Shown here: in pieces, positions 15,317 to 24,430 of the stretch
How the letters are laid out: the number at the start of each line of letters is the position of its first letter
Numbering within the stretch: position 1 is the first letter of the stretch
NCBI GenBank assembly: GCA_963704995.1
Contig: CAVPIM010000018.1
Location: forward strand, 62,001-126,000
Direction of reading: 5' to 3'
Origin: RYN-230 sp963704995
GTDB lineage: Bacteria; Actinomycetota; Actinomycetes; Streptosporangiales; Streptosporangiaceae
Length of the DNA stretch: 64,000 nt
Made by a program: the position numbers and the translations under genes
Notes under the pieces: generated by a model
Database searches by the model: none
Told to the model about the DNA's origin: nothing
The model's input: only the letters and a program-made list of their open reading frames with translations

Positions 15317-17778
15317 GTGTCGGCGAAGGGTGACGGTTCGGCTGGGCGGTCACGCGGCCCCGCTCCGAGGAGCGGGAGGCGTGGCTACACGGTGGCCAGG
15401 CCCAGGTCAGACGCCTGGTTGTGGGTCCTCAACGCCGTCGTCATAGGCACAGTCGTGCTCGCAGCCGCCGCCGCAGCCACGACGACCGGGCACACGGTCG
15501 TCGCGGCGAGCAACCATTTCCTGCTTTATTACGCTGGCGTTCTCGCGCTTATTGCGCTGACCGCGGAAGTAGGAATTGGGCTGGTCGCTTCTGACCGCAT
15601 CTTTATGAAGCCCAGTGCCCGGGTCACGGCGCAGGCACTCCACCGCGCTATGGGATTCGGCGCAATAGCTTTCCTTGTAATTCACATCGTGCTCGAGATA
15701 ATCGCGGGCCGGTCGGGGCCGGCCGATGCCGTGATTCCTTTCCTCGATAAGGGAAAGACTTTCTATCTCGGCCTCGGGACCGTCGCGTCCGACATGTTCA
15801 TCGTGATCATGATGACCGGCATCTTCCGGGCCCGGCTGGCCGCGAACATGTCGCCCAAGGCGTGGCGCGTCATCCACGCCTCGGCCTACGCCGCCTGGAT
15901 CTTCGGGCTGGTGCACGGCCTGCTGGGCGGCCGCCCAGCCAAGTCCTTCTTCGGCTTCTCGGGCTTCGTGGCCTGGTCCTACGGCGCCTGCGTGGTCGCC
16001 GTGGCCGCCGCCCTGATGGTGCGGCTCGTGGCGAAGAACCGGGCCGGCAACGAGCTGGCCAGCCACCCGGTCTCCGATTCCGGGGGCACCGGCGGCTGGA
16101 CCGCGGCGGCGGCCGCCCTGAGTGGGGCCGGCGCGATTCCCGGGGCGGCCGCGCTGACCGCCACCGCCATGCCCGCCCCCGCGCTGGCCGCGGGGTCACC
16201 GGGTGCGCTGGACGGCGGCCGGGCCAGGTCACGCCCGCCTGGGCGGCCCCAGCTGGCCCTCCCGGCCGGTGCCTCATCGGCCCAGCAGCCTGGCCGCCAG
16301 ATGCGCAGTGCCCCTTACGACGAGCGGGCCGCGTATCTCGCGGACACCCGCCGGATCGGCGCCACCGGGCCGATCGGGCCGGGCGCGACCGGATCGTTCG
16401 AGCGGACCAGCCAGTTCGGCGGGGCCGCCCAGGACCCCCGTGAGCGCACCGGCCAGTTCGGGCACACCGGGCCCCTGCAGCGGGTCGGCCCGTTCGAGCA
16501 GACCGGCCCGATGCCGCAGGTCGGCCACTACGAGGGCACCGGCCAGCACCAGTACGAGCGGACCGGGCAGATCGACCGCCCGGGCCAGTACGAGCAGCCG
16601 CGGCCAGATCAGATGCGCGGCGACCAGATGCGCAGCGGCCAGGTTCCCGGCGGCCAGGTTCCCGGCGGCCAGCTGACTGGCGGCCACGCCGCCTACGGGC
16701 CGCCCCCTTCCAGGCCTGTGCAGCGAGGACCGGTTCAGCCGGGACCGGTTCCGCCCGGGCCGCTTCAGCGAGGGCCGGTGCCGGCCGGGCCCGTGCTCTC
16801 TGGGCCAGCGCGGTACGGCCAGCCCGGACAGTCCATGGCGCCGCCGCAGCGCGACCAGTCCGGCCCCTACGAACGGCCGCACGACGACTGGTCCGGCCCG
16901 ATGCAGCGGCTCGGCCCGTCCGCGGCGGCCCCCCGGTACGCCGCGGGCAACTACAACGACTGGTCCGGCCCGCTGGAGCGGATCGACCCGGCCGCCCCGC
17001 CCGCCCGGTACGGAGCGCCCCAGTACGGCGCCAGCGGCCAGTACGGGAGCGGCCAGTACGAGCGCCCGCAGGCCGAGCCGCGCTACGAGCGGACCGGCGA
17101 GATCGACCGCTCCGGCCAGCACGAGCAGCCCCGGTACGAGCAGACCCCGGTACGAGCAGCCACAGTACGAGCCGCCGCAGCCGCCCGCGTACGGGCCGCC
17201 AGCCGGGCAGGCCCCGTACGGCGCCCCGGCGCCGTACGGCTACGAGGGGCAGCCTCATCAGCCGATGCCGCGCCAGCGTGAGCAGTCCGGTGCGTACGAG
17301 CGGCCGCATCAAGCCCAGTACCAGTCCGGCCAGTATGAGGACGACCAGTACCAGCCAGGCCAGTACCAGCCTGGCCAGGCACAGCGGGGCGGGTACCAGC
17401 CGTCCCAGTACCAGTCCGCGCAGTACCAGCCAGCGCAGTACCAGTCAGCCCCGTACGCAGCCTCAGCGCCAGTACCGAGCCCGCCCGTATCAGCCAGCGC
17501 CGTATCAGCCAGCGCAGTACCAGCCGCCCATGCGCTACGAGGAGCCCGTGCCGTACGGCCAGTACCAGCCGGGCCCGGGCGCCCCGGCCGGCCAGCCGGA
17601 CCAGTACGGCCGGCCGGACTCCGACCCGCAGGAGCGGGCGGCGCACTACGCTACTTTCGCTGAGCAGGATGCCAGCTACACACAGCCACGGCCGCCTGGC
17701 GCCCGCGATCACTTCAGCCCGCAGGACGAGACCGACCCGCTGAACATCGTGCCGCTGAATATCGGGAATTACTCGTGA
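15317..17778 (+). CDS. Cytochrome b/ferric-reductase-like membrane protein with long Gln/Tyr-rich tail (two frameshifts)
   Basis: Residues ~30-260 contain six membrane helices with paired histidines (ALHRAMGFG, LVIHIVLEI, WRVIHASAYAAW, LVHGLLGG) suited to binding b-type haems, as in ferric-reductase-like domains. A long cytoplasmic tail follows, rich in Gly, Gln, Tyr and Pro with units such as YERTGQ and QYQPGQ. The first frame stops at 17281 after losing its repeat character. The expected tail continues in a second frame from ~17144 and a third from ~17460, ending at TGA 17776-17778, which overlaps the next gene's GTG by four bases. At the first shift, A17144 is an extra base relative to the adjacent repeat unit. 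Corrected length is about 819 residues. The coupled NuoF-like gene suggests electron transfer between NAD(P)H and haem. Confidence 0.75.
16540..17560 (+). repeat. Region of degenerate repeats encoding the Gln/Tyr/Gly/Pro tail
   Basis: Imperfect units of about 12-18 bases built on CAGTACGAG/CAGTACCAG (QYE, QYQ) recur throughout, for example the near-identical ACGAGCAGCCCCGGT and ACGAGCAGACCCCGGT copies at 17121-17151 and the CAGTACCAGCC series at 17340-17530. Internal similarity makes this segment prone to slippage and to assembly error. Confidence 0.7.
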
Positions 17779-19379
17779 ACTCACTCCCGCCACCCCAGGC
17801 GATGCGGATTGGCCGGGCCCGGCTAACCGCCGGTCTGGATCGCTTTGAGCGCATTGATCTCACGACGCATCAGGAGATCTTCGGGCCTATGCGCCGGGTG
17901 ACCGCGCGCCAGTTGATCGAAATGGTGGAAAGCGTCAACTTGCGGGGTCGCGGCGGAGCGGCTTTCCCTTTCGCACGCAAGATGCGCGCGGTGGTCAACA
18001 ACGCGGCCGCCCGCAAGTGCAAGCCGATGATCCTCATCAACGGCACGGAGGGCGAGCCGGGCAGCGCCAAGGACAAGATGCTGCTGCTCCGCTCGCCGTA
18101 CCTGGTGCTGGGCGGCGCACTGCTGGCCTGCCGGGCGCTGGGCGCCAAGATGATCATCATCGGGGTCACGGACAGTTCGGTGGCCGCCTCGGTGGCCGAG
18201 GCGGCCCGGGCTGAGCCGGACCTCAAGAAGATCGTCCGTGTCGTCGAGGTCCCCGAACGGTTCGTGTCGGGTGAGGGCGGCGCCCTGGTCAACGCGGTGA
18301 ACGGCAAGATCGCGCTGCCGCCGGGCAAGAAGCGCCGGGCCGCGGAGTCCGGCGTGGACGGGCTGCCCACCCTGCTGTCCAACGCCGAGACGTTCGCCCA
18401 GCTGGCCGTGCTCGCCATGCTCGGCCAGGAGGGCTACGCCTCGGACGGCACCCCCGACGAGCCAGGCACCGTCCTGCTGACCGTCGGCGGCTCGGCAGGC
18501 CGCCCGGCGGTGGTGGAGGTGCCGACCGGGATCCCGCTGGGCACCGTGCTGGACATCTGCGAGGCCACCGCCTACGACGGCGTGCTGGTCGGCGGTTACC
18601 ACGGGATGTGGCTGCCTGCCGAGTTCGCTGACGATGTGCCCGTGTCCCGGGCCGGCCTGGACGCGGCGGGCGGCACGCTCGGCGCCGGCATCGTGATGCC
18701 CCTCGGCGGTACCTGCCCGCTCGGTGAGGTCGCCCGGGTGGTCCGTTATCTGGCCAAAGAATCGTCCGGGCAGTGCGGGCCGTGCAAGCTGGGCCTGCCC
18801 GGCCTGGCCCGCTCGATGAGCGCGCTGGCCGACGGCTCGGGCGGCATGGACACTCTCGACACGGCGCGCCGTACCGCCGCGGTGGTCCGCGGCCGGGGGG
18901 CCTGCTCCCACCCGGACGGTGTCTCCCGGTTCGTCCTGTCCGCGCTGGACGTGTTCAGCGACGACCTCACCACCCACCTGTTCCGTGGCTCGTGCGGCCG
19001 CAAGACCCGCGGCATCCTGCCACTCGGCCCGGAAGAGGCCGAGGTGCGGCTCAAGGTGGACTGGGCCCGGTGCGACGGGCACGGGCTGTGTGCCAAGATC
19101 GCGCCGGAGATGGTCCAGCTCGACAGCCAGGGCTATCCCGCGTTCCTGGACATGCCGGTGCCGTTCTGGCTGGAGCGTGAGGCGCAGCAGGCGGTCGAGA
19201 TGTGCCCCGCCATGGCGCTCAGCCTCGGTTCGGCGGCCGCCGGGGAGCGCGACACCCCCCGGTCCAGCCCGGCCATCAGCGCCTCCCAGCCGACCGGGCT
19301 GCTGCTGTCCAGCTCGTCCAGGCAGCAGCGCCAGCTGCCGGGCGCGACCCGGCAGCTGCCCGCCGCGCCACCGCGCTGA
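17775..19379 (+). CDS. NuoF-family flavoprotein with C-terminal ferredoxin domain
   Basis: 534 residues. Residues ~50-220 match the FMN/NADH-binding part of NuoF (LRGRGGAAFPFARKM, ILINGTEGEPGSAKDKMLLL); residues ~240-320 resemble the SLBB domain; residues ~325-410 are the NADH_4Fe-4S domain (SSGQCGPCKLGLPGL, later GACSHPDG); residues ~420-490 are a ferredoxin-like domain with sparse cysteines (VDWARCDGHGLCAKIAPEMV then VEMCPAMAL), fitting a 3Fe-4S type. The tail is Ser/Gln-rich. It is not in a complex I operon; translational coupling (GTGA) to the cytochrome b-like protein suggests a two-protein membrane-linked NAD(P)H oxidoreductase. Confidence 0.85.
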   Translation: MNSLPPPQAMRIGRARLTAGLDRFERIDLTTHQEIFGPMRRVTARQLIEMVESVNLRGRGGAAFPFARKMRAVVNNAAARKCKPMILINGTEGEPGSAKDKMLLLRSPYLVLGGALLACRALGAKMIIIGVTDSSVAASVAEAARAEPDLKKIVRVVEVPERFVSGEGGALVNAVNGKIALPPGKKRRAAESGVDGLPTLLSNAETFAQLAVLAMLGQEGYASDGTPDEPGTVLLTVGGSAGRPAVVEVPTGIPLGTVLDICEATAYDGVLVGGYHGMWLPAEFADDVPVSRAGLDAAGGTLGAGIVMPLGGTCPLGEVARVVRYLAKESSGQCGPCKLGLPGLARSMSALADGSGGMDTLDTARRTAAVVRGRGACSHPDGVSRFVLSALDVFSDDLTTHLFRGSCGRKTRGILPLGPEEAEVRLKVDWARCDGHGLCAKIAPEMVQLDSQGYPAFLDMPVPFWLEREAQQAVEMCPAMALSLGSAAAGERDTPRSSPAISASQPTGLLLSSSSRQQRQLPGATRQLPAAPPR

Positions 19380-19522
19380 TCTCCGCCCCGCGGCTCCGCC
19401 TTCCCGCTCCGGGGTGCTCGCCTCGCGCTGCGCGGGGGTGGCCGCCTGCTTCGCGCCGCGCGCCAGCCGCGCAGTAGCCTCGGGCTCCGGACCATCCGAT
19501 AGCGCGGAGACGGAGAACCTAG

Positions 19523-20530
19523 ATGAGGGCTGCCCGGTTGCACGCGGTCGCGGACCTGCGCCTGGCCGACGAGCCGGTGCCGGTCCCGGGGCCGGGAGAG
19601 AGCCTGGTCCGGGTCACGGCGGTCGGCATCTGCGGCTCGGACCTGCATTGGTGGGACCAGGGCGGCATCGGTGACGCGGCCCTGGATCACCCGCTGGTGC
19701 TCGGCCATGAGGCGGCCGGTGTCATCGAGGACGGGCCGCGCCGGGGACAGCGCGTGGCCATCGATCCCGCTATCCCGGACGGGACCTGCCGCCCCTGCCG
19801 CGAGGGCTACCGCAACCTGTGCCTGCACATCCGGTTCGCCGGGCACGGGAAGCAGGACGGGGCCATGCGGGAGTTCATGACCTGGCCGGACGAGCTCCTG
19901 CACCCGCTGCCAGACGAGGTCAGCGACACCGGCGGCGCAGTGCTGGAACCCCTCGGCGTGGCCATCCACGCCTTCGACCTCGGCCACGTGCACCTCGGTG
20001 CGCCCGCCGTGGTGGTCGGCGCCGGCCCGATCGGGCTGCTCCTCGTGCAGTTGCTGCAGGTGGCGGGCGCGGGCCCGGTGACCGTGTTCGAGCCGCTGCC
20101 GCACCGCCGCGCGGCCGCCGCCGCCCTGGGCGCGGCCGTGGCGGACCCGGCCGAGGCCGCCGACGCGGCCGCCCTGCGCGCGCTGGTCGGCGAGGGCGCG
20201 GCCGTGGCCTTCGAGATCGCCGGCAGCAGCGAGGCGGTGCAGCTGGCCATGGCCGCGACGTGGGCCGGCGGCCGCGTGGTGCTGGGCGGCATCCCCGATG
20301 ACGACACGACCACGTTCCGCGCCGCGATGGCCCGCCGCAAGGGGCTCACGATGGCCATGGTGCGCCGGATGAACGAGGTCTACCCCCGGGCCATTGCCCT
20401 GGCCGCGGGCAAAAAGGTGGACCTCACGTCGCTGGTCACCGACCGGTACCCGCTGGACGACGCGGCCACCGCGTTCGGGAACGCGGCCCGCCGCACCGGC
20501 CTGAAGGTCGTCATCGAGCCCGCCCCCTGA
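19523..20530 (+). CDS. Zinc-dependent medium-chain alcohol/polyol dehydrogenase
   Basis: 335 residues of the sorbitol/L-idonate dehydrogenase branch. VGICGSDLHWW carries the catalytic zinc cysteine, LGHEAAGVI the second ligand region, and CRPCREGYRNLC three of the four cysteines of the structural zinc lobe. EPLGVAIHAF and the NAD-binding VVVGAGPIGLLLVQLL complete the fold. ATG 19523 lies 143 bases after the previous stop. The substrate is probably a polyol or sugar acid but cannot be fixed from sequence. Confidence 0.88.
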   Translation: MRAARLHAVADLRLADEPVPVPGPGESLVRVTAVGICGSDLHWWDQGGIGDAALDHPLVLGHEAAGVIEDGPRRGQRVAIDPAIPDGTCRPCREGYRNLCLHIRFAGHGKQDGAMREFMTWPDELLHPLPDEVSDTGGAVLEPLGVAIHAFDLGHVHLGAPAVVVGAGPIGLLLVQLLQVAGAGPVTVFEPLPHRRAAAAALGAAVADPAEAADAAALRALVGEGAAVAFEIAGSSEAVQLAMAATWAGGRVVLGGIPDDDTTTFRAAMARRKGLTMAMVRRMNEVYPRAIALAAGKKVDLTSLVTDRYPLDDAATAFGNAARRTGLKVVIEPAP

Positions 20531-20677
20531 CCCGGCTGCACCCTCTGGCCGCGCCGTACAGCGGGCGGGAAGGGCCAGCGTGACTCGCGGGACCACCGGG
20601 AACGGGGCCGGGGCGCACCGGGCCGCGGCCAGGGCGGCCCGGAACGGGCCGGGCCGGGCGCCGGGGCGAGGTGACTG

Positions 20678-21529
20678 GTGGGTAATGTGCAGCGGGTGGC
20701 CGATAGCTTCTACGTTCCGGCGGGGAACGGCACCTGGCGGGCGACCCAGCACACCACGGGCCCGTGGGATGAGCGGGCCCAGCATGGCGGGCCGCCGAGC
20801 GCGCTGCTGGGCCGGGCGATCCAGCGCTGCGCCCCCCGCGACGACATGATCGTGACCCGGTTCACGTGCGAGATCCTCGGCGCCATCCCGGTCGGTGAGC
20901 TGGAGGTGCGGGCCCGCCTGGTCCGCCCGGGCCGCAGCGTCGAGTTCCTGGAGGCGGCGGCGACCGCAGGCGGCCGCGAGGTAGCCCGGGCCAGCGCGTG
21001 GCGGGTGCTGCGCACGGCCAGCGAGACGGTGCTGCCGCCGGCCGACCCGCCGCCCGCGCTGCCGCCGGCCGACCCGCCCGCGCGGCCGGACCACACGGCC
21101 GGCGGCACGCCGGAGGGCTGGATCGACGGGTACCTGTCCGCCGTCGAGTGGCGGCCCGTCCGCGGTCACTTCGGCGAGCCGGGGCCCGCCACGTCGTGGG
21201 CCCGGCTGCGCTACCCCCTGGTCGCGGACGAGGAGACCGGCCCGCTGGAGCGGGTGCTCGCGGTGGCGGACAGCGGCAACGGCCTGTCCGGCCAGCTCGA
21301 CATCGCCGAGTGGCACTTCATCAACCCCGAGCTCACCGTGCACCTGCACCGGGAGGCGGCGGGTGAGTGGGTGTGCCTGGACGCGCAGACCGCGATCTCC
21401 GCGGGCGGGGCCGGCCTGGCCACCTCGGTCCTGTCCGACACCAGCGGGCGGGTGGGCGTGGGCGCCCAGTCGCTGCTGATCAGCCGCCGGCGGCCAGCGC
21501 CGCCCCCAGCCGGGTCTGCTGGTACATAA
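20678..21529 (+). CDS. Thioesterase-family protein (acyl-CoA thioesterase II-like)
   Basis: 283 residues with two hot-dog halves: HGGPPSALLGRAIQRC and TRFTCEILGAIPVGELEVRA near the N-terminus, and a C-terminal half with DSGNGLSGQLDIAEWHFINP and TVHLHREAAGEWVCLDAQT, matching the double hot-dog acyl-CoA thioesterases of actinobacteria. GTG 20678 has GAGGT (20668-20672) upstream; GTG 20696 is an alternative start. Its 3' end overlaps the convergent regulator gene by 50 bases. Confidence 0.8.
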   Translation: MGNVQRVADSFYVPAGNGTWRATQHTTGPWDERAQHGGPPSALLGRAIQRCAPRDDMIVTRFTCEILGAIPVGELEVRARLVRPGRSVEFLEAAATAGGREVARASAWRVLRTASETVLPPADPPPALPPADPPARPDHTAGGTPEGWIDGYLSAVEWRPVRGHFGEPGPATSWARLRYPLVADEETGPLERVLAVADSGNGLSGQLDIAEWHFINPELTVHLHREAAGEWVCLDAQTAISAGGAGLATSVLSDTSGRVGVGAQSLLISRRRPAPPPAGSAGT

Positions 21530-22460
21530 CCGCGTGCCGCTGCCGCCTGCTGCTGACCAGCCGGGCGTCCCGCAACGCGGCCAGGTGCTCGGACACCGTG
21601 CTGGCGGCCAGGTCGTGCCGCCGGGCCAGGGTGTGGGTCGAGGCTGGCTCGGCCAGTGACTCCAGCAGCGCGGCCCGGGTCCGGCCCAGCAGCCGGGCCA
21701 GCGCGTCCGACTGCGGGGTCCGGGCCGGCTGCCACAGCTCGGCGATGCCCCGGGCCGGGTAGGCCAGGGCCGGCCGTGACGGGGGGTCGATCACGGCGGC
21801 CAGGCTCGGCCAGCCGAACGCGCTGGGCATGAGCAGCAGCCCGGCCCCGTCCAGGTGCCGCCGGGCTGGTTCCATGCCCTTGATGACCAGCGCCCGGCCG
21901 GTCCAGCGCACCCGGGGATGCAGCTCGCCGAGCATCCGCTCCAGCCCGTAGTCGGCGAGCGTCCTGGTCCGGAAGGTCACGTCCGCCTCGATCCGGTCCC
22001 GCAGCCGCGGCCAGTGCGGCTCGACCAGCAGCCGCCAGCACTGTTCGACCAGGTCCGCGATCAGGTCCCGGGTGGCGGCCGGATCATCCAGCAGATCCCA
22101 CCCGCCCGGCGGGACCGGGGCGCCGTACCGCTCGGTCAGTGACCGGCGCACCTCGTGGGCCACCTGCTCTGGCGCCGTGGCCCGGACCCGGGCGAGCGCG
22201 TCGGCCATGCCCTCGCCCGCGGTGTCCGGGACGGGAGTGATGAAGTCCGGGGTCCAGCCGCGCCGGGGGCTGAGAATAAGCAGCGGCCGCAGGTCCAGCC
22301 GCTCCGCCTCCGGCCGCACGGCCTCGAGCCAGGGCAGGTGGTACGGGTGCCGCGGTGGCTCGGCGATGACCCGGATCGCGTGCATGGTCTCCCAGGCGGG
22401 CGAGATCACGAACCGGGTCCGGGCCGGGTCGTCCGGGCCGAAGACCATCGTCACGCTCAT
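21480..22460 (-). CDS. ArsR-like transcriptional regulator with DUF5937 N-terminal domain
   Basis: 326 residues. Residues ~1-240 match the DUF5937 sensor domain (FVISPAWETMHAIRVIAEPP, YHLPWLEAVRP). Residues ~250-325 form a winged helix of the ArsR type (LARRHDLAASTVSEHLAALR then DARLVSSRRQRHAVMYQQT). No metal-binding Cys cluster is visible, so it likely senses another ligand. It is divergent from the MFS gene, an arrangement typical of drug-efflux control, with an inverted repeat between them. Confidence 0.88.
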   Translation of the reverse strand: MSVTMVFGPDDPARTRFVISPAWETMHAIRVIAEPPRHPYHLPWLEAVRPEAERLDLRPLLILSPRRGWTPDFITPVPDTAGEGMADALARVRATAPEQVAHEVRRSLTERYGAPVPPGGWDLLDDPAATRDLIADLVEQCWRLLVEPHWPRLRDRIEADVTFRTRTLADYGLERMLGELHPRVRWTGRALVIKGMEPARRHLDGAGLLLMPSAFGWPSLAAVIDPPSRPALAYPARGIAELWQPARTPQSDALARLLGRTRAALLESLAEPASTHTLARRHDLAASTVSEHLAALRDARLVSSRRQRHAVMYQQTRLGAALAAGG

Positions 22461-22476
22461 CGCACCCCCGGCCGGT

Positions 22477-22498
22477 GGATTCGGCGGACACCGAATCC
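22477..22498. promoter_or_regulatory. Candidate operator: perfect 8-bp inverted repeat
   Basis: GGATTCGG (22477-22484) and CCGAATCC (22491-22498) with a 6-base spacer CGGACA lie 16 bases upstream of the regulator start (22460) and just before the MFS start region. Symmetry, size and placement fit an ArsR-type dimer site controlling both divergent genes. Confidence 0.6.
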
Positions 22499-22534
22499 CT
22501 GGCCCCGATGCTAGCCGCCGGGCAGCCTTGGTCC

Positions 22535-23806
22535 GTGACCTCTCCCGCCCCGGTGAGCCCGCCGGCCGCCAGCCCCGGGCCCCGCCCCGACCGGGCCCGG
22601 TACCGCGACGTGCTGGGGTCGGCTGAGTTCCGGGCCCTGTTCGTGGCCGACATCGTCTCCATGCTCGGGAACGTGGTGGCCGCGGTCGCGCTGACCGTCC
22701 TGGTCTACGAGCAGACCCGCTCCCCGGCGCTGGCCGCCTCGGTGATGGCGCTGGCCTTCCTGCCCTACCTGCTCGGCGGGGCGCTGCTCGGCGCGGCCGC
22801 GGACCGGTGGGCTCCCCGCCGGGTTCTTGTGACGCTCGACTTGCTCAGCGGCGGGCTGGTGGCAGCCATGGTGATCCCCGGGATGCCGGTCGTGGCGCTG
22901 CTCGTGCTGCTGTTCGCGGGCGGCCTGCTCTCCCCGGTCTACCAGGGTGTCCGGGCCGCGGTATTGCCGGACGTGCTGCCACCTGGTCCCACGTACATCC
23001 TGGGCCGGTCCATGATGCGCCTGGTCGCCCAGTCCGCGCAGATCGTCGGCGACGGGGCGGGCGGGCTGCTGCTCACGCTGATGTCCCCGCGCGGCGCGCT
23101 GGCCCTCGACGCCGCGTCGTTCCTCGCCTCGGCTGTGCTGCTGCGCTTCGGCCTGGCCCGGCGTCCCGCCCGCCACGTCCGGGCCGGGGCGGGCTCATTG
23201 ACCGGGGACTCGCTGCGCGGGATCCGCCGCGTGCTCGCCCACCGGCGGATCCGGCGGCTGCTGCTGTTCAGCTGGCTCGTCCCCGCCTGCGCGGTGGCCC
23301 CGGAGGCCCTGGCCGCCCCGTACGCCAGCCACATCGGCGAGCCGGTCCGGGTGGTCGGCTACCTGCTCATGGCCATCCCGGCCGGGACCGTGCTGGCCGA
23401 CCTGTTCGCGGCGCGGCTGCTCCGGGCCCGGGCGCAGCGGCGGATCATCGTGCCCGCCGCGCTGCTGGGGTTCGTGCCGCTGGCCGGGTTCGCGGCCAGC
23501 CCGGCCCTGGGCGTGGCCCTGGCCCTGCTGGTGATCTGCGGCCTGGGCTCGGCGTGGAGCGCCGGGCTGGACGGCCTGATGATCGACGAGGCCCCGGCGG
23601 AACTGCGCGGCCGGGTCCTGGCCCTGGCCGGCGCCGGGCTGATGTTCATCCAGGGCGCCGGGTTCGCGCTCTGGGGCATCGCCGCGCAGTACCTGCCGGT
23701 GACGGTGGTCATCCCGGCCGCCGCCGGGGCCGGGATCCTCGTGGTCCTGCTGCTGCGCCCCGCGCGCCCCGATGCCCCCGGCGGGCCGGGCGCTGATTGC
23801 GGCTGA
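22535..23806 (+). CDS. MFS transporter
   Basis: About 423 residues with ~12 hydrophobic segments. FVADIVSMLGNVVAAVALTV is the first helix; GAAADRWAPRRVLVTLDL is the loop 2-3 motif of major facilitator proteins. GTG 22535 or in-frame ATG 22508 could start it; the operator-like repeat at 22477-22498 makes anything further upstream unlikely. Divergent coupling to a DUF5937/ArsR regulator suggests a regulated exporter, perhaps of a drug or metabolite. Confidence 0.85.
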   Translation: MTSPAPVSPPAASPGPRPDRARYRDVLGSAEFRALFVADIVSMLGNVVAAVALTVLVYEQTRSPALAASVMALAFLPYLLGGALLGAAADRWAPRRVLVTLDLLSGGLVAAMVIPGMPVVALLVLLFAGGLLSPVYQGVRAAVLPDVLPPGPTYILGRSMMRLVAQSAQIVGDGAGGLLLTLMSPRGALALDAASFLASAVLLRFGLARRPARHVRAGAGSLTGDSLRGIRRVLAHRRIRRLLLFSWLVPACAVAPEALAAPYASHIGEPVRVVGYLLMAIPAGTVLADLFAARLLRARAQRRIIVPAALLGFVPLAGFAASPALGVALALLVICGLGSAWSAGLDGLMIDEAPAELRGRVLALAGAGLMFIQGAGFALWGIAAQYLPVTVVIPAAAGAGILVVLLLRPARPDAPGGPGADCG

Positions 23807-23872
23807 CCCGTCACGGGCACGATGACCTGCGTGTTTGCTGATCCGTCCCGTGAGCCGGCGCTGGAGCGGGCC

Positions 23873-24430
23873 ATGCCCGGCGACGCCGTGACGGGCTCCA
23901 CGATCCCCGAGGACAGCGAGGCGGAGATCCTGCTGCGGGACGGGACGTGGGTCTGGGCGCAGGTCATCGGCCAGCGCAAGGACCGGCACGGCCGCTGGTG
24001 TGTCGGGGTCCGCTGGTACGCCAGCCCCGCGGTGGGCGGCCGGGAAGGCTGGTACCTCTACGATCCCCGGCTGATCCGGCGCCCGCCGTTAACGCTGCCC
24101 GCCCCCGAGGCGGCCCGGCTGCGGCGCCCCGGCGCCCAGATCCCGGCCGTGCCGCGGCGCCCGGTCGTACTCAGCCCGGCCGTGCTCCGGCGTCCCGTAC
24201 CCCGGACCGCTGTAGCCGGCCACCCGGTAGCCGCCCGGACCGTAGTCAGGCAGGCCCGGGCCGGGAAGATCAAGAAGATCGCGTCGCGGGGAGTTCCCGG
24301 CCTGCTGCTCGAACAAATGCCAGGCCCTGAACTCCTCGACCAGCCCGTCAAAGATCGTCCGCATAGGGCGACTCTTCCACCTAGCCGGCGCGAAATCCAG
24401 GCAATGACCGATCTAGGCGAGCCCGGTTAA
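23873..24430 (+). CDS. Hypothetical protein, N-terminal region conserved-looking
   Basis: 185 residues from ATG 23873, which has GGAGCGGG (23863-23870) just upstream; ATG 23822 is an alternative with no clear RBS. Residues ~1-72 look like a genuine small domain (EAEILLRDGTWVWAQVIGQR, GRWCVGVRWYASPAVGGREG, WYLYDPRLIRRP), rich in Trp and plausibly a beta-barrel-like fold. The remaining ~110 residues are Arg/Pro/Val-rich with no domain character and lie antisense to a minus-strand frame at 24089-24364, so the true stop may have been lost. Not recognised further. Confidence 0.5.
   Translation: MPGDAVTGSTIPEDSEAEILLRDGTWVWAQVIGQRKDRHGRWCVGVRWYASPAVGGREGWYLYDPRLIRRPPLTLPAPEAARLRRPGAQIPAVPRRPVVLSPAVLRRPVPRTAVAGHPVAARTVVRQARAGKIKKIASRGVPGLLLEQMPGPELLDQPVKDRPHRATLPPSRREIQAMTDLGEPG
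24089..24364 (-). CDS. Possible small protein with Gly/Tyr/Pro-rich tail
   Basis: 91 residues starting MRTIFDGLVEEFRAWHLFEQ, an amphipathic helix-like N-terminus, then a low-complexity tail (GPGGYRVAGYSGPGYGTPEH) and a TAA stop. A purine-rich GTGGAAGAG lies about ten bases before the ATG. Fully antisense to the 3' half of the preceding gene; only one of the two is likely real over this stretch. Composition looks more protein-like on this strand. Confidence 0.4.
   Translation of the reverse strand: MRTIFDGLVEEFRAWHLFEQQAGNSPRRDLLDLPGPGLPDYGPGGYRVAGYSGPGYGTPEHGRAEYDRAPRHGRDLGAGAPQPGRLGGGQR

Noticed and set aside
19133..21349. 738-codon minus-strand frame opposite the dehydrogenase and thioesterase
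   Set aside because: Mirror of the plus-strand genes; Arg/His/Gly-rich with no recognisable domain.
22475..22534. Upstream in-frame GTG 22475 as MFS start
   Set aside because: It would place the perfect inverted repeat inside the coding region; ATG 22508 or GTG 22535 is more plausible.
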